A stretch of DNA of 64,000 nt, from NCBI RefSeq assembly GCF_012349115.1, contig NZ_PQIG01000024.1:1-64000 (forward strand), written 5' to 3'. Within the stretch, counting starts at the first letter, position 1; every line of letters starts with the position of its first letter. The notes beneath the pieces were generated by a model. The model had not been told where the DNA came from, did not search any database, and saw only the letters and a list, made by a program, of their open reading frames with translations. This DNA comes from Rhizobium ruizarguesonis (GTDB taxonomy: Bacteria > Pseudomonadota > Alphaproteobacteria > Rhizobiales > Rhizobiaceae). A program made the translations under genes and the position numbers. Of the stretch, positions 1 through 7,040 are shown in pieces.

Positions 1-290
1 CGGAGGAGAATTACTTCGAGGAAATCGACGAGAAAGCAGATCCGGATCTCATTCCCCTTGTGCAGCAGCTTATCAAGAAGAAGACCGCGCGTTGGTCTCC
101 GGATATGGTGAGTGATCCAATCCAGGAGAGCCTGCTCAAGATCATCGCTGAAAAGAAGAAGGCGCTGAAGCCGAAAAAGGCGGCGAAGGGGAAGGCGGCC
201 GAAGTCGCTCCGAAGTCCAATGTGGTCAGCATCATGGACGCGCTCCGGAAAAGCGTCGAGGCAGATCTCAAAGCTAGGAAGTCAGGGTAG
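1..290 (+). CDS. Ku-like DNA end-binding protein, C-terminal end (partial)
   Basis: This is the 3' end of a gene that starts before the window; it is open from base 3 to the TAG at 288-290. The tail is lysine-rich (KKKALKPKKAAKGKA, then VVSIMDALRKSVEADL). A basic linker ending in a V-x-x-[IL]-M-D/E-A-L-R-K-S motif is typical of the C-terminus of bacterial Ku, which binds double-strand ends and recruits LigD for end joining. Rhizobia usually carry several ku genes. Only the tail is visible, so the Ku core and any ligD partner cannot be checked here. The call rests on the tail motif alone. Confidence 0.55.
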   Translation, partial: EENYFEEIDEKADPDLIPLVQQLIKKKTARWSPDMVSDPIQESLLKIIAEKKKALKPKKAAKGKAAEVAPKSNVVSIMDALRKSVEADLKARKSG

Positions 291-294
291 TCGG

Positions 295-558
295 ATGCAC
301 TTGCTGGAAACGAAGATTGTTCACGAGAAAACCGGATGGCGGGTAGACTTTGTCGGCGACGACGGGGAAGCGGTGTCGATCAAGGTGGCGGACGGTCACG
401 CTGCAAGCGAAGACGAGGCCATTGAGCGTGCGAAAGAGGTCATGGTTCAGTTGACGGCATATGGCACGCGTGGCGGCGGCCGGAGCCTCAACCCGTACGA
501 TGCCGCCAGCAATGGAAACTTTGACGACGACGAGCCGTTGCTGGATACTTGGCACTGA
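295..558 (+). CDS. Small conserved-looking hypothetical protein downstream of ku
   Basis: An 87-residue acidic protein that begins MHLLETKIVHEKTGW. It starts 4 bases after the ku stop codon and is therefore probably co-transcribed with it. No signal peptide, membrane segment or known motif is seen. The central part (EDEAIERAKEVMVQLTAYG) looks helical, and the C-terminus (DDDEPLLDTWH) is acidic. The function is unknown. The next in-frame ATG upstream lies inside ku, and the close spacing favours this start. Confidence 0.5.
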   Translation: MHLLETKIVHEKTGWRVDFVGDDGEAVSIKVADGHAASEDEAIERAKEVMVQLTAYGTRGGGRSLNPYDAASNGNFDDDEPLLDTWH

Positions 559-1313
559 TCCGCCCTGAGGAAACTCCAGCCTCTCAGGCAACAAAAAAGG
601 CCGGGGCGAAACCGCACCGACCTTCCTCATCATCGCCTTCTTACCAGTGCCAGCGCATCCGTTGTCAAAAGCATTTCAGCGATGCGGCCTTGCGAGCAAA
701 GAAATTCAGTGCTCATGGATCCTGAACAAGGAACCAACCTGACCCCACGGCGTGGTCAGTCTTGGGCAGCGGGCCAGTCATTCGAAGGTTCGTCGACCTC
801 GGCGCCCGGATCGTCAGTGGGATCCGGGTCGCGGTCGTACACAGCTCTCAGAGAGTCGAGTTCCCGGCGAGTTGTGGTCCCACGCCCTCAATCGCACCAA
901 AGAACGTCCTGATCAGCGTTACGCCCCCACGTCCCGAACGTGGTGCTAATGTCACAGCACCCACAGGCTCGAAAACCTCACCTTCGCCGTCACTATCGCA
1001 AACCCAGCTCCCCACCCTCCGGCGCACTACGTCTTGCATCTTCGCAACCATTCCCCTCGAAGCGACCGGCGCGCTATGATAAGTCGATTGGTTTCGGCAG
1101 CCCTGCTGTTACGTTGCGATTGAAGGCTTCACTGCGCTCGAACGGCACTAAGATCGAGGAGTCGATCTATCTCGCAGCAGATGACGCAGGGATATGATCA
1201 GCGAGCAGAAATCATGGAGCTGCGACAGAACCGCCTGACGTCCCATTATTCGCCTGATCCCCGTGCCCCCGGCAAGCCGTTCCACTTGGGGGCACCACCC
1301 GTGGTGCCTCACC
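559..1313. other. Long intergenic stretch without a convincing gene
   Basis: About 750 bases. Apart from the hairpin at 593-624, several short reading frames on both strands cross this stretch. None has a clear ribosome site, codon pattern or recognisable motif, and they overlap one another. It looks like degenerate sequence, possibly the remains of inserted DNA between the Ku locus and the LysR gene. Confidence 0.4.
593..624 (-). terminator. Rho-independent terminator-like hairpin (minus strand)
   Basis: AAGGCCGG at 597-604 pairs with CCGACCTT at 617-624. Read on the minus strand the stem has one G-U pair and is followed by six T residues. It could stop transcription arriving from the LysR gene on its right, and it also lies just behind the Ku operon. 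Confidence 0.4.
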
Positions 1314-2204
1314 TCACCTGCCCGGCCGTGCCAGTGACCGGGCGATATCGACGATGTCGTCGCGCGAGGCGGTTGGGTCCTCTTTATTCCAGGCGACACC
1401 AAGCCCGATCCGGAAGTCGATGCCCCGGACCGCCTTCAGCTCGAAGGCCCGGTTCGGCAGGCCCTCGGTCCATTCCGGCGCAAAGCCGATGCCAAGGCCT
1501 GCCGAAACCAGCGACACCAGCGAATAGGTGTCGTCGCAACTATAAGCGATGTTGCGGGTCAGATCGTATTCCTCGAACTTCTCGTTGAAGTACCGCTCTG
1601 TATAGGAGAGGTTCTTGCGATTGAAGGCGATGATCTTCTCCGAGCGCAGGTCGTCGATGGAAATCTCCGCCTGCTCCGCCAGCCGGTTGCTCCTCGCCAC
1701 CGCCAGCAGATAACGCTCATGGGCGATCGAGGCGAAGCGCAACGAGCCGATGTTTTCCACCGGTCTGATGAAGCCGAGATTGATCTGGCCGTTCTCCAGG
1801 CCGCGGATGATGTCGCCGGTATTGCCGCTTGAGATATGGATGCGGATATCCGGGTACTTGCGGGCGATCTTTGCCAGAAACGCCGGCAGCACGCCGGTGG
1901 TCGCCGGATAGACGGTGCCGATCCTGATCTGCCGGATCGTCTTGCCGGCCACCGCCCTGGTGATCTCGGCGGAAAGATCGACCTCGCTCAGGATCCCGAC
2001 GCAGCGCTCATGGAAGATCTCCCCTGCCCGCGTCAGCTCCACCCGTCTGGTCGAACGGATGAACAGCGCACAGCCGAGTTCGCGCTCCAGCGCCTGGACA
2101 TGGTTGGACAACGCCGGCTGGGCGATGCGGACCTTGGCGGCCGCCCGGCCGAAATGCAGTTCCTCGGCCACCGCGACGAAGTAGGAGAGCTGGCGTAGTT
2201 CCAC
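1314..2204 (-). CDS. LysR-family transcriptional regulator
   Basis: A 296-residue protein, the usual length for LysR regulators. The N-terminus (MELRQLSYFVAVAEELHFGRAA, residues 1-22) and the following AQPALSNHVQALERELG form the winged helix-turn-helix. Residues from about 90 match the periplasmic-binding-protein-like effector domain (RIGTVYPATTGVLPAF). No adjacent intact target gene is present: just upstream on the same strand is only a 24-codon remnant. The inducer is unknown. Its position next to the damaged tRNA-Ser suggests it may belong to inserted DNA. Confidence 0.85.
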   Translation of the reverse strand: MELRQLSYFVAVAEELHFGRAAAKVRIAQPALSNHVQALERELGCALFIRSTRRVELTRAGEIFHERCVGILSEVDLSAEITRAVAGKTIRQIRIGTVYPATTGVLPAFLAKIARKYPDIRIHISSGNTGDIIRGLENGQINLGFIRPVENIGSLRFASIAHERYLLAVARSNRLAEQAEISIDDLRSEKIIAFNRKNLSYTERYFNEKFEEYDLTRNIAYSCDDTYSLVSLVSAGLGIGFAPEWTEGLPNRAFELKAVRGIDFRIGLGVAWNKEDPTASRDDIVDIARSLARPGR

Positions 2205-2216
2205 GATGACTTCCCC

Positions 2217-2291
2217 CTACGCCACAGCCGCGTAATGGAGGTCACCCAGCGTGACGGCAGACAAAGTTCTGCTATTGTCGGAATCAGCCAT
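2217..2291 (-). pseudogene. Truncated 5' end of a gene (24 codons)
   Basis: A start codon preceded by an AGGAGC ribosome site reads MADSDNSRTLSAVTLGDLHY and stops after 24 codons, 12 bases before the LysR gene on the same strand. A good translation start with almost no coding length suggests the first codons of a gene whose body was lost. The parent gene cannot be identified. Confidence 0.3.
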
Positions 2292-2414
2292 GATCCGAGC
2301 TCCTGACAGCTTAGGTTGTGGTCAGGCCGTATCCGGTGGCGCAAACACCGAATACGGCCGATGAACCAAAACATTGCACATGAACTAAAAAGTTTCAATG
2401 AGAAATCGAAAATA

Positions 2415-2660
2415 ATGAGCGAAATAACCGGGGCTCAGATTCGGGCGGCGAGGGCTCTACTCCGATGGACAGCTGAAGATCTTGCAGACTCGGCCAGCGT
2501 AGGGTTGTCGACGATACGGCGTGCAGAAGCGGAGGACGGTCCGCCATCGATCACAGCTGCAAATTCAAAATTAATCCGAATGACACTGGAAAATGCCGGG
2601 ATTCAGTTCATCACTAGGAACGGTGGAGGAGTGGGCGTTAGGTTTAAAGACCCGAACTGA
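2415..2660 (+). CDS. Small XRE-family helix-turn-helix protein
   Basis: An 81-residue protein. Residues 1-60 (MSEITGAQIRAARALLRWTA, LADSASVGLSTIRRAEAEDG) form a Cro/CI-type HTH, and the C-terminus (LENAGIQFITRNGGGVGVRF) matches the short beta tail common in small rhizobial XRE proteins. It probably binds DNA as a repressor or orphan antitoxin. It ends 6 bases before the conserved part of a tRNA-Ser copy, a common place for integrated elements to end. The ATG at 2415 is preferred because it begins the HTH fold; the frame stays open upstream. Confidence 0.75.
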   Translation: MSEITGAQIRAARALLRWTAEDLADSASVGLSTIRRAEAEDGPPSITAANSKLIRMTLENAGIQFITRNGGGVGVRFKDPN

Positions 2661-2666
2661 AAGGAA

Positions 2667-2747
2667 GCAGAGTGGTTGAATGTACCGCACTCGAAATGCG
2701 GCATACCTGCAAGGGTATCGTGGGTTCAAATCCCACCCTCTCCGCCA
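2667..2747 (+). tRNA. tRNA-Ser(CGA) copy with degenerate 5' acceptor strand; probable attachment-site remnant
   Basis: The anticodon stem (CCGCA/TGCGG around loop CTCGAAA, anticodon CGA), the variable arm (ATACC/GGTAT), the T arm (GTGGG-TTCAAAT-CCCAC) and a 3' CCA are all intact. The expected 5' acceptor strand GGAGAGG is replaced by TGAAAGG (2658-2664), giving two mismatches out of seven, and the two bases after it (AA) differ from the usual TG. A 3'-complete, 5'-damaged copy is what integration into a tRNA gene leaves at its far end. In that reading the inserted DNA lies to the left, with the full tRNA outside the window. It may not be functional. Confidence 0.6.
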
Positions 2748-2818
2748 TAAGATTACCTTGGGTTTCAAGCATGCCCATGATGTTTTACCTGGGCAAGTGT
2801 AATTGCGACATGCTTCTC

Positions 2819-2917
2819 TTAGCCGTCGCGCAACGGGACGCTGTCGGCACTGGAGGCACTGGCGAACTGGGTAAGGGCGAGCAAGGTGGCCACGGCGACG
2901 AACGTGGTGGTCAGCAT
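2819..2917 (-). CDS. Putative 32-residue secreted peptide
   Basis: A perfect AGGAGG ribosome site lies 8 bases before an ATG that encodes MLTTTFVAVATLLALTQFAS and ends ADSVPLRDG. The sequence is almost entirely a hydrophobic signal-like helix followed by a short polar tail, with a possible cleavage after ASA. It could be a true small secreted peptide or the surviving front of a longer exported protein. No function can be assigned. Confidence 0.4.
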   Translation of the reverse strand: MLTTTFVAVATLLALTQFASASSADSVPLRDG

Positions 2918-3057
2918 ATCCAAACTCCTCCTGTCATTCAGAATCACCCCTTGGCCTGGCGGAAGCTTGATGCTGAGAAACGATGGCAGCATCGCGACGA
3001 CGGCCCACGGGAACTGCGTCGGCGTCCGCGAGTTCTTTCTCCAGAAGGAGAACCAAC

Positions 3058-3288
3058 ATGGCCAGGAACTCTATCCCCGGTGCTGCAAAGCTTCCGCCGA
3101 AGTCCTTGAACGAAGACACTCAGGACAACGAGCTTCCCGAAACGAACCGCGACGAACAGAGCGCCCCACCCGTGAACATGGGTAACAGCAGGGAGGCCGG
3201 AGACGCCGTTGCCGATGCCGATCCGAAGACGGGGCGAGCCGGTGCGAAGGCCCGCATTCCGGCCCCTCGGACGGCAAACCGGGATTGA
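3058..3288 (+). CDS. Small hydrophilic hypothetical protein
   Basis: A 76-residue protein starting MARNSIPGAAKLPPKSLNED after a strong GAAGGAGA ribosome site. It is rich in charged residues, glycine and alanine, has no membrane segment, and looks intrinsically disordered. It is followed without a gap by another small frame at 3289. Similar small disordered proteins are common in rhizobial accessory DNA. The function is unknown. Confidence 0.45.
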   Translation: MARNSIPGAAKLPPKSLNEDTQDNELPETNRDEQSAPPVNMGNSREAGDAVADADPKTGRAGAKARIPAPRTANRD

Positions 3289-3453
3289 ATGGAAGAGTGC
3301 AAAGGCTATTTGAATACCGAGGAGCTGCAGGCGGACGACGAACTGTCGCCGATTCCTGCGCGCGAGACCCCGCTTCGGCAAAGCGAGAATGCCCGCCGGG
3401 CCGGAATCGAAAGACGAGCGCTCCCGCCCCCGCGGCTGCGTCGGATTAGGTGA
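3289..3453 (+). CDS. Possible small protein (54 residues)
   Basis: The frame starts on the base after the preceding stop (TGAATG) and encodes MEECKGYLNTEELQADDELS followed by an arginine- and proline-rich tail. It may be translationally coupled to the gene before it. There is no motif and no independent ribosome site, so it could be chance coding. Confidence 0.25.
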   Translation: MEECKGYLNTEELQADDELSPIPARETPLRQSENARRAGIERRALPPPRLRRIR

Positions 3454-3458
3454 AACCC

Positions 3459-3728
3459 ATGTCCAAGATCACGACCGGTGTCAATGACGCACCGAAAGAC
3501 GCCACGATCGCCCAGAGCGGGCCCGGTCTTCCTGACGATTCCAGCCAGCCTGTCGAGGCGACGGAAGAAGAAGCCCGGCTAATTCGTGCGAAGCCCGGAA
3601 GCGAGGACGACGAGGAGCGGAAGGACGACGCCGACGATCTGGCGACGCAGCTCGCCCGCCCGCCCGAAGCACCGCCTGATGCCCGGAACGTTTTCCTCGA
3701 TCAGCATATTCGCTTACGATCTCAATGA
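3459..3728 (+). CDS. Small acidic hypothetical protein
   Basis: An 89-residue frame (start MSKITTGVNDAPKDATIAQS), rich in D, E and P (EDDEERKDDADDLA) and probably disordered. The last residues (NVFLDQHIRLRSQ) change character, which may mean the original end was lost. The function is unknown. Confidence 0.35.
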   Translation: MSKITTGVNDAPKDATIAQSGPGLPDDSSQPVEATEEEARLIRAKPGSEDDEERKDDADDLATQLARPPEAPPDARNVFLDQHIRLRSQ

Positions 3729-4036
3729 TCGCGGCGATCAGTTCAGGCTTGGGAGTCGGTCGCCGCGGGTTCTCGAACTGTGCAAGCGGTCTCGCTTTTA
3801 GTTTGTTTGCAGGGGCCTGAGCGCACAGAGACTTGTAAAATCGTCGCTCTTGAGATGCGAACTGGAGACCCGGTCATCCAGATCGTTCTATGTCTGGATT
3901 ATTCAACGACCTCGGGTACTCGTCCAGGCAAGAATGCTAACTCGCTTAGCACCCTAAACTGCAACATCACCTTTTATAGCACTTTGTCCCTGATGACCCT
4001 AGCAGGCGCCCGAAGCGGTTCGAGCGCCTGCGTCCT
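3729..4036. other. Gap at the left edge of the defence block
   Basis: About 300 bases with no supported gene. Base composition is more AT-rich than in the rhizobial core. The only structure seen is the hairpin at 4002-4031. Confidence 0.35.
4002..4031 (-). terminator. Hairpin behind the HEPN-motif gene
   Basis: GCAGGCGC (4002-4009) and GCGCCTGC (4024-4031) form a perfect 8-bp stem with a 14-base loop, 6 bases past the end of the minus-strand gene at 4037. No T tract follows, so it may be an RNA-protecting hairpin or a weak terminator. Confidence 0.35.
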
Positions 4037-5356
4037 TTAGTAGAGCTGCAGCACCGGTCGATCGTACCGCAAAGGATTGGGGGCGGGTGCTGCAGGTAGC
4101 CCGAACGCAAGCCTTTGCATACAGGGCAGGCAAAGGTCCGTAAGTGTCATAAGCACAACGGGATTGAGCAGCTCCTTGTTGGAAAGATGGAATTCGGTTT
4201 CCTTGTTGTGAACGATTGAGCATCGGACTTGATAGATAATCTTCGGAAGTGCCGCCCGCAGGTCGCCCGCGTTATTGGTGTTCAACACCTCATTTCGTTT
4301 TTTCACGGTCAACCGCCGCATAAATTCTTGGAATGGTTGCTCGACGAAATCAGCCCGCTGAAACAGGCCCGCGAACTTAGTGTCCACGAAACCAGCCAGT
4401 GTCTGACCACCGATATCAATGTCCCAGGAGACCCTAAACAATTGAGTTAGGTGCTCCATTTCCTTTTTCTCAACTGCAAGCTCCATCTGCTTGAAATGAC
4501 GAATGCCGAAAAAAGCACCGAGATTGTCATTGGCGACTTTGGCTATCTGTGCTCGTATCATATAGTTTTCGAGAACATGATAGCTGCTTAAAATCGTGTC
4601 CAGCACAGTCGTTCGGCCATTGATCTCGCCCAGGATCTCGAATGGTTCAGCGAATTGACTGTATTCGTTAGCGGTGGTTAACGTCTCCGCAATCCCCGCG
4701 AGCGCATTTGAATTGGGGGCCATTATCGCATTTGTCAGGCGATATCCGTTCAAAAGAAGATGATACTTCACGTAGGATTGACGACGAACCTCATTGTTCA
4801 TTGAGGAAATTATCCATCGCCTCCCGATCATGTCACCGGGATGCTGGCCGACCATGAGCGTCGCGCAGGCGGTCATCATCTTAGGAACGGTTTGCGTGGT
4901 GACCGGGTTGCCCTGGGTCAGGTCGATAAATACGAAGGATTCCGCGAGATGATTAGGTCGTTCATAGACATACAACTGGACCGGTTGACCGTCACGAGCA
5001 TAGGCATCCAAGTCTGTGACTTCGCTGATATTGAGCTGATTGATTCCAGCGGGCGCCGGTTCGTCTAAATCATCCAGGTCGACGAGGCTGGCCAAATCCA
5101 GGAAAGCAGGTAGATTCACCGCCTTCGGGAATATAGACACCAGCGGAAGCTCCGGGGGGAGGCCTTCCAGGAACGCTTTGACCTGTTCAGCATAATCACC
5201 GTCTTCCTCTACGAACAGGTCAGTGGCCCGGGAGGCGAGTTCCGATGCTGCGAAAATGATATGATTGTTGGCGTCAAGAATTTCGTTGGGCAGGACGGTT
5301 TCGTCGGCCGTCAAGGCCTCAGAAATTATTTCAATAATGTTCTCACGAAGCGTCAT
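4037..5356 (-). CDS. Unknown protein with a C-terminal HEPN-type R-x4-H motif
   Basis: A 439-residue soluble protein that I do not recognise as a named family. Near the C-terminus IYQVRCSIVHNKETEFHLS places Arg378 and His383 in the R-x4-H spacing of HEPN nuclease domains, the RNA-cleaving fold of many abortive-infection and toxin proteins. The rest appears alpha-helical (for example NEVRRQSYVKYHLLLNGYRL), with an acidic N-terminal third. Its start overlaps the end of the upstream DGQR gene by 14 bases, so the two form one transcript and probably one functional pair. Codon use is visibly more AT-rich than in the housekeeping genes here, which suggests transfer. The HEPN assignment is a motif-level inference. 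Confidence 0.6.
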   Translation of the reverse strand: MTLRENIIEIISEALTADETVLPNEILDANNHIIFAASELASRATDLFVEEDGDYAEQVKAFLEGLPPELPLVSIFPKAVNLPAFLDLASLVDLDDLDEPAPAGINQLNISEVTDLDAYARDGQPVQLYVYERPNHLAESFVFIDLTQGNPVTTQTVPKMMTACATLMVGQHPGDMIGRRWIISSMNNEVRRQSYVKYHLLLNGYRLTNAIMAPNSNALAGIAETLTTANEYSQFAEPFEILGEINGRTTVLDTILSSYHVLENYMIRAQIAKVANDNLGAFFGIRHFKQMELAVEKKEMEHLTQLFRVSWDIDIGGQTLAGFVDTKFAGLFQRADFVEQPFQEFMRRLTVKKRNEVLNTNNAGDLRAALPKIIYQVRCSIVHNKETEFHLSNKELLNPVVLMTLTDLCLPCMQRLAFGLPAAPAPNPLRYDRPVLQLY

Positions 5357-6569
5357 TGGCGGGCCCCTCCCCGATGTCTCCCCACCGGATGAGACCGTGA
5401 TTAAGCCCCTTGAGAAACTGAAGGGTCGCGTTGAACACTTCGCGCTTGTTTACGTTTCCTATGTTGACCTTCGATAACTCGAGACTATTGCGCCACCGCT
5501 CAAACTCCTGAAGGTTCAGGCTTGCGATGAATCGTGGCATTTTTGTCTCAAAATCTCGGAGTGCCTCGACCTTACCTCCGGAACCTCTTTCAGCGAGCGC
5601 TCCAATGGCTCCAAAAATTCCGACGAGAACGACCTCTCGACCTAACCAACGCACGCCGACTTCCGTTCGGAGGCTATGATCGAGTGCGGCAATGGTATGG
5701 GCAAACGCTCGCAGAACCTGATCATCGACATCCAGCAGAGTCTCATCTGACTCGTTCTCCCCTGGAAAAGCTTGGTCGGCTGAATACTCCGCATTGGTCT
5801 TGACGAGCGCTCCATCGAGCAACGAAACGAATGCGGAGATCAGGTGGGCAAAATGATATTCGCCGGGTTTGCGACCCTTGCTGTAGCTGATGGAAGATTT
5901 ATCTTTTTCGCGGAAAACCACGCCCGGTGCAAGCTCGGCTTGCAGCTTCTCGAACCGGCTCCAAAAGATCAATTCGATCTGGTGTTTTATGTTGACAGAT
6001 TTGTGACCAGCATTGAGCACGAGCATTTTCTGAATCTGCGCGGCTTCTGAAAGTCCGAACCATACCTCCAACCAGATGGTATTACGTTCAAAAAGGAATT
6101 CCCGCCCATTGCCTTCGCGGTGTGCTCCAAGCGCTTTCTGAAAGATCTGCGGATTGATGCCTTTCTTCCGGAGATTATTTGCTTGCTGCCGTGCAAGTTG
6201 AGGTACGTTCAGCGAGGTGTTATCATCAAATTCGTTCTCAATGAAGGCGACGGTATCCCATATCTCCTTCAAACGATGGCTGCGCTGCAGTCCGTCAAGG
6301 ACCTTGAAATCTGCAGAAAAGTCGAATTCTTCCTGTGAGGATAGATCAGGAGGCGTCTCGCCTCCCACCAGAACGATGGGTGGTATGTGACGCTGCGCCG
6401 ACAGGGTATCCCAAAGATTGTCGAGAAACCTGTTCGTGACAATGCCGCGTTGAATGTAGAATTCGCGAAAGTTTTCTGGTAGGCCATTCACATAATCAGC
6501 GAGTGATGCTTTGCAAAGCAAGCATGTGGCATCTCCCTCGCGGAACTTGTCCAAAATCTTTAACTTCAT
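5343..6569 (-). CDS. DGQR-motif (ParB/DUF262-like) protein
   Basis: A 408-residue protein. Residues 88-104 read FKVLDGLQRSHRLKEIW, the D-G-x-Q-R signature shared by DUF262 (GmrS) and DGQHR (DndB/DpdB-like) proteins, which have a ParB/sulfiredoxin-like fold and can bind or hydrolyse nucleotides or act on DNA. A second conserved-looking stretch is EVWFGLSEAAQIQKMLVLNAG. No HNH (DUF1524) domain follows, so it is not a full GmrSD enzyme. It is the first gene of a two-gene minus-strand operon with the HEPN-motif protein and is divergent from the methyltransferase operon. A sensor or DNA-modification-reading role is a guess from the family and neighbours. Confidence 0.6.
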   Translation of the reverse strand: MKLKILDKFREGDATCLLCKASLADYVNGLPENFREFYIQRGIVTNRFLDNLWDTLSAQRHIPPIVLVGGETPPDLSSQEEFDFSADFKVLDGLQRSHRLKEIWDTVAFIENEFDDNTSLNVPQLARQQANNLRKKGINPQIFQKALGAHREGNGREFLFERNTIWLEVWFGLSEAAQIQKMLVLNAGHKSVNIKHQIELIFWSRFEKLQAELAPGVVFREKDKSSISYSKGRKPGEYHFAHLISAFVSLLDGALVKTNAEYSADQAFPGENESDETLLDVDDQVLRAFAHTIAALDHSLRTEVGVRWLGREVVLVGIFGAIGALAERGSGGKVEALRDFETKMPRFIASLNLQEFERWRNSLELSKVNIGNVNKREVFNATLQFLKGLNHGLIRWGDIGEGPANDAS

Positions 6570-6645
6570 ATTTTTCTCTGACCCACTACAGGCTGATCAC
6601 TTTACCGGACCCCAGCCGAGAAAAAACCTGTATCATAGAGCTTTG

Positions 6646-6655
6646 ACCAATTGGT
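6646..6655. promoter_or_regulatory. Palindrome in the divergent promoter region
   Basis: The 264-base region between the DGQR gene and the ribbon-helix-helix gene holds a perfect palindrome ACCAATTGGT, inside TTTGACCAATTGGTTAAA. It is a candidate operator for the ribbon-helix-helix protein encoded at 6834, which could then control both the methyltransferase operon and the divergent pair. Confidence 0.35.
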
Positions 6656-6833
6656 TAAATGCACGCGCGGGTTGATCGTCTCGCAGCCCGAGGGACCTAC
6701 CCTCATTGCAAAACTTTGAATTGTTCCCTATACGTTCCGGAATGATTTGGCGGTCCACAGGAATATGGAGGCGTGGTGATGCAATGTGCACCACTTTGGC
6801 ATAGCTTCGGTGATAACTGCACCGGTACGATTC

Positions 6834-7040
6834 ATGCAAGCTCCAGTTCATAAGAAAACCGTCAGAACGTCCGTAATGCTTCCGGAAGCGGTTCATAACC
6901 GCATCCAGTCGCTTGCAGATGCCAGTGATGTTTCCGCCGCGTGGGTTATCCGTGCGGCAGTCATGCAGTTTCTCGCGGAGCACGGTGAAGAGACGAACCT
7001 CCCGCTGCGTCTTCCGAGATCGAAAGAGGATGTGAGATGA
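6834..7040 (+). CDS. Ribbon-helix-helix protein, possible controller of the R-M operon
   Basis: A 68-residue protein. KTVRTSVMLPEAVHNRIQSL is a typical MetJ/Arc/CopG-type beta strand and first helix, followed by ASDVSAAWVIRAAVMQFL. Such proteins bind operator DNA as dimers. Its stop overlaps the methyltransferase start (ATGA at 7037), so the two are translationally coupled. In R-M systems small controller proteins delay restriction; that role here is inferred from position. The frame is open back to 6786, but the ATG at 6834 fits the family length better. Confidence 0.7.
   Translation: MQAPVHKKTVRTSVMLPEAVHNRIQSLADASDVSAAWVIRAAVMQFLAEHGEETNLPLRLPRSKEDVR

Noticed and set aside
682..1197. Several overlapping small frames in the gap after Ku
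   Set aside because: They overlap each other in different phases, lack ribosome sites and have arginine/serine-rich shadow composition.
2571..2768. Minus-strand small protein containing RRGWDLNPRYP
   Set aside because: This is the well-known false peptide produced by translating the reverse of a tRNA gene.
5343..6569. Full GmrSD (DUF262-DUF1524) enzyme
   Set aside because: The D-G-x-Q-R motif is present but no HNH/DUF1524 region follows in this gene or its partner.
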